A DNA stretch of 64,000 nucleotides from Pseudomonas sp. FP2309 (GCF_030687575.1 NZ_CP117439.1:186001-250000); one strand, 5' to 3'. Numbered from the stretch's first letter, positions 52,919 through 62,250 are shown. Numbers and translations are program-made. Notes: a model not told the origin generated them from the sequence alone.

Positions 52919-54001
52919 TCAAGCCAGCTTTGCCGCGAGCTCTTCTGCGGTGATGTTGTAGTAACGCTTCAGCATGTTTACCTCCCGATGGCCCGTCACG
53001 CTGGCAAGCTCGATCAAATTCGGCAGCTTGGTCGCAAGCCGACAGGTCGCTTCATGCCGCAGATCGTGAAAGCGTAGATTGATCAGAAAGTCCTCCTGAG
53101 GTGTTACCTGCGCCGTCCCACAATCCCCCAGGTATTTCAGCCGCGCTCGCTCCAGGCCTCGCACAAAGGCCTTCTTGAGAGCGTCGGCGGTGGTGGGGAA
53201 GACGCGACCGCACAGCGAGCGCGGCAAGTCCTTCAGCAGCTGAATAGCCCTTGGTGAAAGCGGGACGGTTCTGGGCAGTCCGTTCTTGGTCGCTGGAAGA
53301 TGCGCGGTCCTGCGATCTAGGTTCACATGCTTCCAGCGCAGCTCGAAAATTTCGCCACGGCGCATGGCTGTCTCAATCGCCAGTTGGACAATGGGCCGTA
53401 TCCATGGATTGTGTGAGGCGTCGGCATAGGTGCCGTCAGCACGGCGTTCCCGAAGCTCCAGGGCGTTGAGGATGTATTGCTCTTCAACTGGGTCGAGCCG
53501 CCGCGAGCGCTCGTCGTTGTAGCTGGGACGGCTGACCATCCTGACGGGGTTCTCGGCAAGATGAATTCCCCACTCGCGGCGAGCAACCTCGATCACACAC
53601 TGAAACAATGCGAGTTCGCGCTTAACCGTGTTGCCCTTGCGGATCTTCAGGCGTTCATCACGGTAGCGGGCAAAATCGGAGGAGGTGAGGGTAGCGACGA
53701 TGCGTGTCGCCAGCGGGTGGCGCTTGAGCGCTTCCAGGCGTTTGATTTCCGAATAGGCGCCTTTGTGCTTCGGAGCGATCTCGGATATGTAGCGATCAAT
53801 GAGTTGATGAAAGGCGGTGCGCTCAGCCTCGACGCGAGAGACAAAAATGCCTCGGTCGATTTCGCTTTCAATCATGCGCGCCCAGGCTTGGGCATCGGAT
53901 TTGGTTTCGAAGGTTTTGCGCTGGGCTGGATAGCCCTTACGGCGGATTTGCGCTTCCCACTGATACTCGCCGCGATTCCTGATTGTTGCCATTTCGACCA
54001 T
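52919..54001 (-). CDS. Tyrosine-type site-specific integrase
   Basis: 360 aa from ATG 54001 (GTGGCGGGA nearby); ATG 53992 is equally possible. The N-terminal arm-binding and core-binding domains are followed by the catalytic domain with Arg in TAMRRGEIFELRW, the HDLRHEA box, GHREVN and the Tyr nucleophile in LKRYYNIT. It lies 106 bp from the tRNA gene, pointing into the island, as in elements that use a tRNA 3' end. It is the enzyme that inserted and may excise this island. Confidence 0.92.
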   Translation of the reverse strand: MVEMATIRNRGEYQWEAQIRRKGYPAQRKTFETKSDAQAWARMIESEIDRGIFVSRVEAERTAFHQLIDRYISEIAPKHKGAYSEIKRLEALKRHPLATRIVATLTSSDFARYRDERLKIRKGNTVKRELALFQCVIEVARREWGIHLAENPVRMVSRPSYNDERSRRLDPVEEQYILNALELRERRADGTYADASHNPWIRPIVQLAIETAMRRGEIFELRWKHVNLDRRTAHLPATKNGLPRTVPLSPRAIQLLKDLPRSLCGRVFPTTADALKKAFVRGLERARLKYLGDCGTAQVTPQEDFLINLRFHDLRHEATCRLATKLPNLIELASVTGHREVNMLKRYYNITAEELAAKLA

Positions 54002-54017
54002 TCCCGCCACTTTTGAG

Positions 54018-54037
54018 TGTGGCAAATTTGTGGCAAA
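54018..54037. repeat. Candidate integrase arm-type site, right
   Basis: GTGTGGCAAATTTGTGGCA matches the sequence at 43986 with one mismatch; it lies between the integrase start and the tRNA attachment site. Confidence 0.5.
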
Positions 54038-54106
54038 AACGACTTTCAGGACTAGGACAGGTTTCTGTCAGGAGCGCTATCCCCTTGTAATACAAGGGAA
54101 AGAAGA

Positions 54107-54183
54107 TGGTGCACCCGGCGGGATTCGAACCCACGACCCCTGCCTTCGGAGGGCAGTACTCTATCCAGCTGAGCTACGGATGC
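54107..54183 (-). tRNA. tRNA-Arg (anticodon CCG), island attachment site
   Basis: On the minus strand a full cloverleaf is seen: acceptor GCATCCG/CGGGTGC, D arm with TAGCTCAGCTGG, anticodon stem CTGCC/GGCAG around CTCCGAA (anticodon CCG), T arm GTGGGTTCGAATCCCGC, and an encoded CCA end at 54107-54109. Its 3' half is repeated at 43840-43877. Confidence 0.95.
54114..54151. repeat. Genomic-island attachment repeat (tRNA-proximal copy)
   Basis: 38-bp repeat identical to 43840-43877 in the same orientation, inside the tRNA-Arg gene from the anticodon stem towards the acceptor. Confidence 0.9.
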
Positions 54184-54554
54184 TTGTGCGGGCGACATCA
54201 TACCCATGTCGACCCTGGGCGTCCATGCCACTCTTCGGGCGTTTGCGCGTAGGAATGGGCTGTGCAAAGGCCCTGGGTCGGGCGCCGTCTGTCAAGGCGG
54301 TGGAACGTGCCCTAATCACGCTGATCTGAAAGTTCCGGCAATTGCACGGTTTTCGTTCTTTTTTTCGAACAGGCTATTGCCCTGTACCCCCATTGATCCT
54401 AGGATTCGTTTGAGATTTCAAACGCTCTGTCTCCCGTGCGCGATGACTCTACGCTTGCGTGCTGGGGCTGATTTCCCTGACGGCAGCCCACAAGGCGCCT
54501 TTCAACAACTCTAATTCGCTCCGCGTGCGCGCGGTGCTGTTAAGGAAAGCCGAC
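54184..54554. promoter_or_regulatory. Upstream region of the gabDT operon
   Basis: No gene is seen. CGTTTGA-GATT-TCAAACG (54407-54424) is an inverted repeat about 130 bp before gabD and a candidate activator or repressor site. A poly-T run lies at 54358-54365. Confidence 0.35.
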
Positions 54555-55997
54555 ATGCAGCTTAAAGATGCCCAATTGTTCCGCCAGCAAGCCTTTATCG
54601 ATGGTGCTTGGGTCGATGCGGACAATGGTCAGACCATCAAGGTCAACAACCCGGCCACGGGCGAAATTCTCGGTACCGTGCCAAAGATGGGCGCCGCAGA
54701 AACCCGCCGCGCCATCGAAGCCGCCGACAAGGCCCTGCCGGCCTGGCGTGCACTTACCGCCAAGGAGCGCGCCAACAAGCTGCGCCGTTGGTTCGAACTG
54801 CTGATCGAAAACCAGGACGACCTCGGTCGCTTGATGACCCTCGAACAAGGCAAGCCGCTGGCCGAGGCCAAGGGCGAAATCGTCTACGCCGCGTCCTTTA
54901 TCGAGTGGTTCGCCGAAGAAGCCAAGCGCATCTACGGTGACGTGATCCCCGGCCACCAGCCCGACAAGCGCCTGATCGTGATCAAGCAGCCAATCGGCGT
55001 GACCGCGGCCATCACGCCGTGGAACTTCCCCGCGGCGATGATCACCCGTAAGGCCGGCCCGGCCCTGGCCGCCGGTTGCACCATGGTGATCAAGCCAGCG
55101 TCGCAAACCCCGTTCTCGGCCCTCGCCCTGGTTGAGCTGGCGCACCGCGCCGGTATCCCTAAAGGCGTGCTGAGCGTGGTCACCGGCAGCGCCGGCGACA
55201 TCGGCGGTGAGCTGACCAGCAACCCTATCGTGCGTAAATTGTCCTTTACCGGCTCGACCGAAATCGGTCGCCAGTTGATGGCCGAGTGCGCCAAGGACAT
55301 CAAGAAAGTCTCCCTGGAGCTGGGCGGCAACGCGCCGTTCATCGTGTTCGACGACGCCGACCTGGATAAGGCCGTCGAAGGCGCGATCATCTCCAAGTAC
55401 CGCAACAACGGCCAGACCTGCGTTTGCGCCAACCGTCTGTACATCCAGGATTCGGTGTACGACGCGTTCGCCGAGAAGCTGAAAGTGGCCGTGGCCAAAC
55501 TCAAGATCGGCAACGGTCTGGAAGACGGCACCACCACGGGTCCGCTGATCGACGAGAAGGCCGTGGCCAAGGTTCAGGAACACATCGCTGATGCCCTGAG
55601 CAAAGGCGCCAAGTTGTTGGCCGGTGGCAAGGTGATGGAAGGCAACTTCTTCGAGCCGACCATCCTAGTCGACGTGCCGAAAAACGCCGCCGTGGCCAAG
55701 GAAGAAACCTTTGGCCCACTGGCGCCGCTGTTCCGGTTCAAAGACGAAGCCGAAGTGATCGCGATGTCCAACGACACCGAGTTCGGGCTGGCCTCGTACT
55801 TCTATGCCCGCGACCTGGGCCGTGTATTCCGTGTGGCTGAAGCCCTGGAATACGGCATGGTCGGCGTCAACACCGGGTTGATCTCCAACGAAGTGGCGCC
55901 GTTCGGCGGCATCAAGGCCTCGGGCCTGGGCCGTGAAGGCTCCAAGTACGGGATCGAGGATTACCTGGAAATCAAATACCTCTGCCTGGGCATCTAA
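54555..55997 (+). CDS. gabD: Succinate-semialdehyde dehydrogenase (NADP+)
   Basis: 480 aa from ATG 54555 (AAGGAAAGCCGAC upstream). Aldehyde-dehydrogenase motifs are complete: ITPWNFPAAMITRKAGPALAAGC, FTGSTEIGRQL, catalytic Glu in SLELGGNAPFIVFDDAD and catalytic Cys in NNGQTCVCANRLY. Length and the N-terminus (MQLKDAQLFRQQAFIDG) match GabD, which oxidises succinate semialdehyde to succinate for the TCA cycle. Directly upstream of gabT, so the pair completes GABA breakdown. Confidence 0.95.
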   Translation: MQLKDAQLFRQQAFIDGAWVDADNGQTIKVNNPATGEILGTVPKMGAAETRRAIEAADKALPAWRALTAKERANKLRRWFELLIENQDDLGRLMTLEQGKPLAEAKGEIVYAASFIEWFAEEAKRIYGDVIPGHQPDKRLIVIKQPIGVTAAITPWNFPAAMITRKAGPALAAGCTMVIKPASQTPFSALALVELAHRAGIPKGVLSVVTGSAGDIGGELTSNPIVRKLSFTGSTEIGRQLMAECAKDIKKVSLELGGNAPFIVFDDADLDKAVEGAIISKYRNNGQTCVCANRLYIQDSVYDAFAEKLKVAVAKLKIGNGLEDGTTTGPLIDEKAVAKVQEHIADALSKGAKLLAGGKVMEGNFFEPTILVDVPKNAAVAKEETFGPLAPLFRFKDEAEVIAMSNDTEFGLASYFYARDLGRVFRVAEALEYGMVGVNTGLISNEVAPFGGIKASGLGREGSKYGIEDYLEIKYLCLGI

Positions 55998-56179
55998 GCC
56001 CCGGTCAGGCATCGCTGTAAACGCAAAGGGCACGAGAGCGCTGACCCTTTGCGTGTTTCAAGACGTTATTCGTAGTGGCCGGGAAAGCTGTGGCAGTCGA
56101 TCATCGCATGCTGCCGTAGTTGCCTCCCGCCACGTATTCCTTGAGCTGCGCCACCCGATGAGTGGCGAATGAGGACTTT
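55998..56179 (+). ncRNA. Candidate gabT RNA motif (leader between gabD and gabT)
   Basis: The 180-bp gap before gabT contains a 9-bp perfect stem CGCAAAGGG / CCCTTTGCG (56022-56053) and further short complementary segments. A conserved structured RNA, the gabT motif, is described upstream of gabT in pseudomonads; position fits, but I matched it by location and structure only. Confidence 0.45.
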
Positions 56180-57457
56180 ATGAGCAAGACCAACGCTTCC
56201 CTGATGAAACGCCGCGAAGCCGCTGTACCGCGCGGTGTTGGCCAGATTCACCCGATCTTCGCCGACTCCGCGAAGAACGCCACCGTGACCGACGTTGAAG
56301 GTCGCGAGTTCATCGACTTCGCCGGCGGTATCGCCGTGCTGAACACCGGCCACGTGCACCCGAAAATCATCAAGGCCGTGACCGAGCAACTGAACAAGCT
56401 GACCCACACGTGCTTCCAGGTATTGGCCTACGAGCCTTACGTAGAAGTGTGCGAGAAGGTGAACGCCAAGGTCCCAGGTGACTTCGCCAAGAAAACCCTG
56501 TTGGTCACCACCGGTTCCGAAGCGGTGGAAAACGCCGTGAAAATCGCGCGTGCCGCCACTGGCCGTGCCGGCGTGATCGCCTTCACCGGCGCGTACCACG
56601 GCCGCACCATGATGACCCTGGGTCTCACCGGTAAAGTCGTGCCGTACTCGGCCGGCATGGGCCTGATGCCCGGCGGCGTGTTCCGTGCGCTGTACCCGAA
56701 CGAGCTGCACGGTGTGAGCGATGACGACTCCATCGCCAGCATCGAACGCATTTTCAAGAACGATGCCGAGCCGCGTGATATCGCAGCGATCATCATCGAG
56801 CCGGTGCAGGGCGAGGGCGGTTTCTACGTGGCGCCCAAGTCGTTCATGAAGCGCCTGCGCGAACTGTGCGACAAGCACGGCATCCTGCTGATCGCCGACG
56901 AAGTGCAGACTGGCGCCGGCCGCACCGGCACGTTCTTCGCCATGGAGCAGATGGGCGTTGCCGCCGACCTGACCACCTTCGCCAAATCCATCGCCGGCGG
57001 CTTCCCGCTGGCCGGTGTGTGCGGCAAGGCTGAATACATGGACGCCATCGCCCCAGGTGGCCTGGGCGGCACCTACGCCGGTAGCCCGATCGCCTGCGCC
57101 GCGGCCCTGGCGGTGATGGAGGTGTTCGAAGAAGAGCACTTGCTGGACCGCTGCAAGGCGGTTGGCGAGCATCTGGTGACTGGCCTCAAGGCGATCCAGG
57201 CCAAGTACCCGGTGATCGGTGACGTGCGTGCCCTGGGCGCGATGATCGCCGTCGAGCTGTTCGACGACGGCGACACCCACAAGCCAAACGCCGCGGCCGT
57301 TGCCGCTGTGGTGGCCAAGGCGCGTGACAAGGGCCTGATCCTGCTGTCCTGCGGCACCTACGGCAATGTGTTGCGCGTACTGGTCCCGCTGACGGCGCCG
57401 GACGAGCAGTTGGACAAAGGCTTGGCGATCATCGAAGAGTGCTTCGCAGAGCTTTAA
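56180..57457 (+). CDS. gabT: 4-aminobutyrate aminotransferase
   Basis: 425 aa from ATG 56180 (GAGGACTTT upstream). Class III PLP aminotransferase: [90 protein letters not shown] and PLP lysine in LTTFAKSIAGGFPLAG. It transfers the amino group of GABA (or 5-aminovalerate) to 2-oxoglutarate and yields the semialdehyde used by GabD. Second gene of the gabDT operon. Confidence 0.95.
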   Translation: MSKTNASLMKRREAAVPRGVGQIHPIFADSAKNATVTDVEGREFIDFAGGIAVLNTGHVHPKIIKAVTEQLNKLTHTCFQVLAYEPYVEVCEKVNAKVPGDFAKKTLLVTTGSEAVENAVKIARAATGRAGVIAFTGAYHGRTMMTLGLTGKVVPYSAGMGLMPGGVFRALYPNELHGVSDDDSIASIERIFKNDAEPRDIAAIIIEPVQGEGGFYVAPKSFMKRLRELCDKHGILLIADEVQTGAGRTGTFFAMEQMGVAADLTTFAKSIAGGFPLAGVCGKAEYMDAIAPGGLGGTYAGSPIACAAALAVMEVFEEEHLLDRCKAVGEHLVTGLKAIQAKYPVIGDVRALGAMIAVELFDDGDTHKPNAAAVAAVVAKARDKGLILLSCGTYGNVLRVLVPLTAPDEQLDKGLAIIEECFAEL

Positions 57458-57458
57458 G

Positions 57459-57547
57459 CGGCAGGCTGCAGTTGCAAGCGACAAGCTGCAAGCGACAAGC
57501 TGCAAGGGGTGACGAGCTTGCCGCTTGCAGCTTCGAGCTTGCAGCTC
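57459..57547. repeat. GCTTGCAGCTTG-type repeat block
   Basis: Tandem units AGCGACAAGCTGCA (twice) followed by inverted copies (GCCGCTTGCAGCTTCGAGC) form a long imperfect hairpin after gabT; a common Pseudomonas intergenic repeat type. Confidence 0.7.
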
Positions 57548-57566
57548 AAAGAAACCGCCCGTGAAT

Positions 57567-57594
57567 AAAAAAACCGCTGATGCGGTTTTTTTTT
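57567..57594 (+). terminator. Bidirectional rho-independent terminator
   Basis: AAAAAACCGC-TGAT-GCGGTTTTTTTT, between gabT and the convergent diguanylate cyclase gene. Confidence 0.88.
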
Positions 57595-57680
57595 GTTCAC
57601 TCGGCGGCTTGGCGCGCATGTTGGTGTTGGACGCTGAGCGGTGGGGTTGGCGGAGCTGATGCACGTTGCAAAGGCTGGCG

Positions 57681-58682
57681 TCAGCCGGCGACCACGCGGT
57701 TTTTGCCCAGGCGCTTGGCCTCGTACATGGCGGTATCGGCGCGCGCGAACAGGCTGTCCAGGGTCGCGTCGGCTTCGGTGAGGCTGGCCAGGCCCTGGCT
57801 GATGGTCACACCGAACGCCTGGCCTTCGTAGCTGAAGCTCAGCGCCTGAATCTCTTTGCCCAGGCGTTCAGCCACTTGCAGGGCCATCTCCGGCGCACAG
57901 CCTGGCAGTACCGCGGCAAACTCTTCGCCGCCAATGCGCCCGAACAGGTCGCCACGGCGCAGCACCCCTCGACCGCTCTCGGCGATGCGCCGCAGCACCT
58001 GGTCGCCCTCCAGGTGGCCGTAGGTGTCGTTGATGTCCTTGAAGTCGTCGATGTCCAGCAGGAGGAAGGCCAGCGGCGTGCCTTGGGCGCACGCGCTGTC
58101 GAAGGCATGGTTGGCGCATTCGAAGAAGTGCCGGCGGTTGCTGCTCTGGGTGAGCACGTCGGTGGTGGCCAGGCGGTGCAACTCAAGCTCGAGCTGCTTC
58201 TTTTCGGTGATGTCTTCGGCCATGCCGACCACAATCAACGGTTCGCCCGGCTCGACCTGCTGATTGATGTAGCACTTGTCGCTCAACCAGCGGATCTGAC
58301 CGTCGGCGGTGATGATGCGGTACTCGCGGTCTTCCACGGCACCTCGCTCCAGCACGCGGGCCAGACTTTTTTCGGCGTAGTCGAGGTCTTCGGGGTGAAT
58401 GCTGTTGCGCCATTCCCGATGGTCGGCGAGCAGCAGGCCGGCAGCACGTCCAAATATCCGCTCGTATGCCGGGCTCACGTACAGCACGCGGCGGGTCTCC
58501 CAATCGATGGCCCAGAGCACCGCATTCACACTTACCAGCAGCGAACTGAGGAGCTGCTCGCGCTCACTCAGGCGCTCGACTTCGCCCTGGGCATGCACCA
58601 ATGCCAGCAGGGTTGCAGCCGCCGTGGGGCGCTGAGTTTCAGCGACGGGCGGATCCGGTAAGTGGGGTTTTTCGTGAACCAT
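57681..58682 (-). CDS. Diguanylate cyclase with PAS sensor
   Basis: 333 aa from ATG 58682; GTG 58688 would add two residues. A PAS domain (LLSSLLVSVNAVLWAIDWETRRVLYVSPAYERIFG ... REYRIITADGQIRWLSD...VGMAEDITEKKQLE) is followed by a GGDEF domain with active-site GGEEF (RIGGEEFAAVLPG) and an allosteric I-site RRGD five residues before it. It should make cyclic di-GMP from two GTP in response to a PAS-bound signal and be product-inhibited. No signal peptide or membrane helix. It lies near the PAS-GGDEF-EAL gene at 60217, which may act on the same pool. Confidence 0.9.
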   Translation of the reverse strand: MVHEKPHLPDPPVAETQRPTAAATLLALVHAQGEVERLSEREQLLSSLLVSVNAVLWAIDWETRRVLYVSPAYERIFGRAAGLLLADHREWRNSIHPEDLDYAEKSLARVLERGAVEDREYRIITADGQIRWLSDKCYINQQVEPGEPLIVVGMAEDITEKKQLELELHRLATTDVLTQSSNRRHFFECANHAFDSACAQGTPLAFLLLDIDDFKDINDTYGHLEGDQVLRRIAESGRGVLRRGDLFGRIGGEEFAAVLPGCAPEMALQVAERLGKEIQALSFSYEGQAFGVTISQGLASLTEADATLDSLFARADTAMYEAKRLGKNRVVAG

Positions 58683-58836
58683 CGGCACAACTCTCTCTGG
58701 GCGCGCCGCAGGATGGAGCAGCGGTCACAACAAGGGGTCACCATGATGGCGAAGTGTTCCTTGAGAGAGGCTAATTGCGTCGAAGTTCCGTCAACGGGGT
58801 CGATTAGCGGCGCCCGGTAAATGACGCCAAAAAGAT

Positions 58837-58864
58837 GCTGTGGGAGGGCGTACCCTCCCACAGC
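58837..58864 (-). terminator. Hairpin after the desaturase gene
   Basis: GCTGTGGGAGGG-CGTA-CCCTCCCACAGC, a 12-bp perfect stem just past the desaturase stop. It is a likely transcript end; no long T-tract. Confidence 0.65.
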
Positions 58865-58868
58865 GCAG

Positions 58869-60050
58869 TCAGGCCGCGGGGCGTAGCGAATAGGTTTTCA
58901 GCTGATGGGCGAAGTCGCGCAGGGACTGGATGCCACTGGCTTCGGCCTCGTGTACCCATTCCTTGATCGCCGCCAGCATGTCGTGGCCATTGGAGCTGGT
59001 CTTGAGCCAGATCTGCTGCAGCGCCAGGCGCTTTTCATAGATCACTTTCAGGGCCTGGCTATGCTCCAGCATGCCTTGGATGCGCAGGTGATGACGGTCA
59101 TCCAACAGGCTGGTTTCCCGCGACAGCAGGCGCTTGGCGCGGTGGAACTGGTGGCGCACCGAGTGATCGACTTTTTCCAGCTCCTGCTTAACGAGTGGGC
59201 CGATCACCAGCTTGCGGTACTGGGCCATGATCTGGAAGCGGTTGTTGAGAATCGCCATGGCGGTATCCATGTCCAGATGGCCTTTGCCCTCGACGCGATG
59301 CGCAATCGGCGCCACGCGCTGCACCTTGGCCAGGCGCAGGAAGCTGAACAGTTTGATCCACGCCCAACCCAGGTCGAATTCCCATTTTTTCACCGACAGT
59401 TTCGCGGAGTTGGGATAGGTATGGTGATTGTTGTGCAGCTCTTCGCCACCGACGATGATGCCCCACGGCACCAGGTTGGTGGCGGCATCACGGCATTCGA
59501 AATTGCGATAGCCCACGGCATGCCCCAGGCCATTGATCACGCCGGCGGCCCAGAACGGTATCCACATCATCTGGATGGCCCAGATGGTGATGCCGATGGT
59601 GCCGAACAGCAGCAGGTCGATCACGCCCATGATCGCCACGCCCAGCAGCGGGTAGGGCGTGTACAGGTTGCGTTCGATCCAGTCGTCCGGGCAGTTCTTG
59701 CCGTAGATGCGCAGGGTTTCCGGGTTTTCCGCTTCGGCGCGGTACAGTTCGGCACCTTTGCGTAACACGGTGGACAGGCCTTTGATCACCGGGCTGTGCG
59801 GGTCATCGACGGTCTCGCATTTGGCGTGGTGCTTGCGGTGGATGGCGGTCCACTCGCGGGTGTTCTGCGCCGTGGTCAGCCACAGCCAGAAGCGGAAGAA
59901 GTGTTTCAGGCCGGCATTGAGCTCCAGGGAGCGATGGGCTGAATAGCGATGCAGATAAACCGTGACGCCAACGATGGTCACGTGGGTCATCAACAGAGTG
60001 ACTGCCACCAGTTGCCAGGCTGACAGGTCAAGAAAACCGTTGTACCACAT
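58869..60050 (-). CDS. desA: Delta-9 fatty acid desaturase
   Basis: 393 aa from ATG 60050 (MWYNGFLDLSAWQ), which matches the known DesA N-terminus; a longer frame to 60089 (GTG) lacks support. Three histidine boxes bind the diiron centre: HRYSAH, HRKHH and HNNHH, set among hydrophobic helices. DesA introduces a delta-9 double bond into saturated acyl chains of membrane phospholipids, using oxygen and an electron donor, and adjusts fluidity in aerobic conditions. Gene order next to the PAS-GGDEF-EAL gene and oscA-sbp matches P. aeruginosa PA0286. Confidence 0.92.
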   Translation of the reverse strand: MWYNGFLDLSAWQLVAVTLLMTHVTIVGVTVYLHRYSAHRSLELNAGLKHFFRFWLWLTTAQNTREWTAIHRKHHAKCETVDDPHSPVIKGLSTVLRKGAELYRAEAENPETLRIYGKNCPDDWIERNLYTPYPLLGVAIMGVIDLLLFGTIGITIWAIQMMWIPFWAAGVINGLGHAVGYRNFECRDAATNLVPWGIIVGGEELHNNHHTYPNSAKLSVKKWEFDLGWAWIKLFSFLRLAKVQRVAPIAHRVEGKGHLDMDTAMAILNNRFQIMAQYRKLVIGPLVKQELEKVDHSVRHQFHRAKRLLSRETSLLDDRHHLRIQGMLEHSQALKVIYEKRLALQQIWLKTSSNGHDMLAAIKEWVHEAEASGIQSLRDFAHQLKTYSLRPAA

Positions 60051-60159
60051 AGGCTGTATGGCCCTCAGATAAAGAAAAAACCAGCTCACGCATTATCACC
60101 AAGCCTGCAGAGAAAACCAGCCGCCCTTTCAGATAGAAGTGACTGGATGTTTCTTATCC

Positions 60160-60165
60160 TATAAT
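60160..60165 (+). promoter_or_regulatory. Candidate sigma-70 -10 box
   Basis: TATAAT, with GTGACT 15 bp upstream as a weak -35, lies 52 bp before the PAS-GGDEF-EAL start. Confidence 0.4.
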
Positions 60166-60216
60166 CCCCGACCTTTGTAGGACGATTCTGTTCTTTAGGT
60201 AAGGAATACTGGCCAT

Positions 60217-62124
60217 ATGCTGTTTTCATACCGAGGTGCCCTGCGTGCGGGGCTGGTATACCTGCTGGTTTCGGTGGCCTGGATGGGTCTCACAGGCTAC
60301 TTATTGATCGAGTTTATCGATAACCCGAGCGCTCTTACCCTGTGGCTGCAGGTGCGCGGTTATCTGTGGGTAATGGCCAGCGCTCTGGTGATTTACCTGA
60401 TGAGCGCCCGATTTGCCGCGGCCAGCCAGCTGCAGCAACCCCTGAAGGAAAACCGCGAACGTCTGCGTCAGGCCGCTGCTGTGTTCGATTGCACGCGCGA
60501 AGGGGTGCTGGTCACGGATGCCCGAGGCTTGATCGTGCATGTAAATCGGGCCTTTATGGCGATCACCGGCTACCAGGGTGAGGAGGTCATGGGCCAGCCG
60601 CCCAGCCTGTTCAAATCCGGGCGCCATTCGTCGAGTTTTTACCAGCAGATGTTTCAGACCCTGGCGCGCGACGGTGAATGGAGCGGTGAAATCTGGAACC
60701 GCCGCAAAAGCGGCGAAATTTATCCGCAGTGGCAAACCATCCGGGTGATTCACGATGATCATGGCGACCTCAGCCATTACGTTGCGGTGTTTTCCGATAT
60801 CAGCGCCATCAAGAATTCCGAGCACGAACTGGCGCACCTGGCTCACCACGACCCGCTGACCGACCTGCCCAACCGCTTGCTCTTCACCGACCGCGCCGAG
60901 CAGGCCCTGGCTTCGGCGCAACTGCATAAACGCGGCTGCGCCCTGCTGTTGCTGGACCTGGACCACTTCAAGATCATCAATGACAGCCTGGGTCATAACG
61001 TCGGCGACCAATTGCTCAAGTTGGCGGGCGAACGGCTCCAGGGCTTGCTTGGCCCCGGCGTGACACTGGCGCGCCTGGGTGGGGACGAGTTCGCGGTGCT
61101 CGCGGAAAGTTGTTCACAAGTGGTGCAGGCCGCCGCGCTGGCACAGCGCATGCTGGATGTGATGAAACAGCCGTTCATTTTTGACGGTCACCAACTGTTT
61201 ATCAGCGCCAGCATCGGCATCAGCCTGTTCCCCAGCGATGCGCTGAGCGCCGAGCAACTGCTGCGCAATGCCGACTCCGCGTTGTTCAAAGCCAAAAGTG
61301 TGGGCCGCGAAGGCTTCGCCTTGTACACCGAAGAACTCACGGCCCACGCGCAGAACCGTGTAGAGATCGCCAGCGAACTGCGTCGCGCCCTCGACCAGCA
61401 GGAGCTGCGCGTTTACTACCAGCCGGTGCACGACCTGCACGGCAGCCGCCTGGTCGGCGTCGAAGCCCTGGTGCGCTGGCAGCACCCGGAACGCGGGCTG
61501 GTGCCGCCGTGCGAGTTCATCCCCATCGCCGAGCGTACCGGCCTGATTGCCGATATTGACGCGTGGGTCATGCACCAGGCGTGCTGGCAGATGTGCCAAT
61601 GGCTGGCCGACGGCGCGCCGCTGAAGTTTATTGCGCTCAACGTGTCCAGCCGCCTGTTCGCGCGGCGCGAACTCTACGAGCAAGTCGCGCAGGTGCTCCA
61701 CGAGACCGGCCTGGACCCGGCCTTCCTTGAGTTGGAAGTCACCGAAAGCGCGGTGATGGAAGACCCCGAAGTCGCTTTGGAGCAACTGCATCGCCTGCGC
61801 GAACTGGGCTTGCGCCTGGCCATCGATGATTTTGGCACTGGCTATTCCTCGTTGCTGCGCCTCAAGCGCTTGCCGGTGCAAAAGCTCAAGATCGACCAGG
61901 GTTTTGTCGCCGGCCTGCCGTGGGACGAAGACGACGCTGCGATTGTGCGCGTGGTTATCGCCCTGGCCAAAAGCATGGGCATGCAGGTGCACGCCGAGGG
62001 CATCGAGCAGGTGGAGCAGGCGCGCTTTTTGTTGGAGCAGGACTGCGACATGGGCCAGGGCTACTGGTTTGGACGGCCGATGCCGGCCGAAGAGCTTGAT
62101 TGGTCACGAGCCCCCGCCATCTGA
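60217..62124 (+). CDS. PAS-GGDEF-EAL cyclic-di-GMP protein (PA0285 homologue)
   Basis: A 635-aa protein. Two N-terminal membrane helices (GLVYLLVSVAWMGLTGYLLIEF and YLWVMASALVIYLM) precede a PAS domain (FDCTREGVLVTDARGLIVHVNRAFMAITGY), a GGDEF domain with intact GGDEF (LARLGGDEFAVLAE) and an EAL domain with EAL (VGVEALVRWQHP) plus catalytic helix motifs NVSS, ELEVTES, IDDFGTGYSS. Both cyclase and phosphodiesterase sites look intact, so the net activity cannot be told. Same place and domain order as PA0285. It senses a signal at the inner membrane and adjusts biofilm or motility. Confidence 0.92.
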   Translation: MLFSYRGALRAGLVYLLVSVAWMGLTGYLLIEFIDNPSALTLWLQVRGYLWVMASALVIYLMSARFAAASQLQQPLKENRERLRQAAAVFDCTREGVLVTDARGLIVHVNRAFMAITGYQGEEVMGQPPSLFKSGRHSSSFYQQMFQTLARDGEWSGEIWNRRKSGEIYPQWQTIRVIHDDHGDLSHYVAVFSDISAIKNSEHELAHLAHHDPLTDLPNRLLFTDRAEQALASAQLHKRGCALLLLDLDHFKIINDSLGHNVGDQLLKLAGERLQGLLGPGVTLARLGGDEFAVLAESCSQVVQAAALAQRMLDVMKQPFIFDGHQLFISASIGISLFPSDALSAEQLLRNADSALFKAKSVGREGFALYTEELTAHAQNRVEIASELRRALDQQELRVYYQPVHDLHGSRLVGVEALVRWQHPERGLVPPCEFIPIAERTGLIADIDAWVMHQACWQMCQWLADGAPLKFIALNVSSRLFARRELYEQVAQVLHETGLDPAFLELEVTESAVMEDPEVALEQLHRLRELGLRLAIDDFGTGYSSLLRLKRLPVQKLKIDQGFVAGLPWDEDDAAIVRVVIALAKSMGMQVHAEGIEQVEQARFLLEQDCDMGQGYWFGRPMPAEELDWSRAPAI

Positions 62125-62250
62125 GCTTGAAACACGAGCAAACTGTGAGGGCTTGCTCGCTCCCCTATTGGATCTTCTCAAGGGCTGATCTTGGCGATTA
62201 TCCCTTTGCAACCCCATGCCCTTCAGAAAATTCATTCTGGTTATATAAAC

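Noticed and set aside
54030..54329. 99-codon frame across the tRNA-Arg gene
   Set aside because: Most of it is the tRNA read in sense; not protein coding.
57459..57547. CRISPR array
   Set aside because: Units are short, adjacent and partly inverted without spacers; it is an intergenic repeat block.
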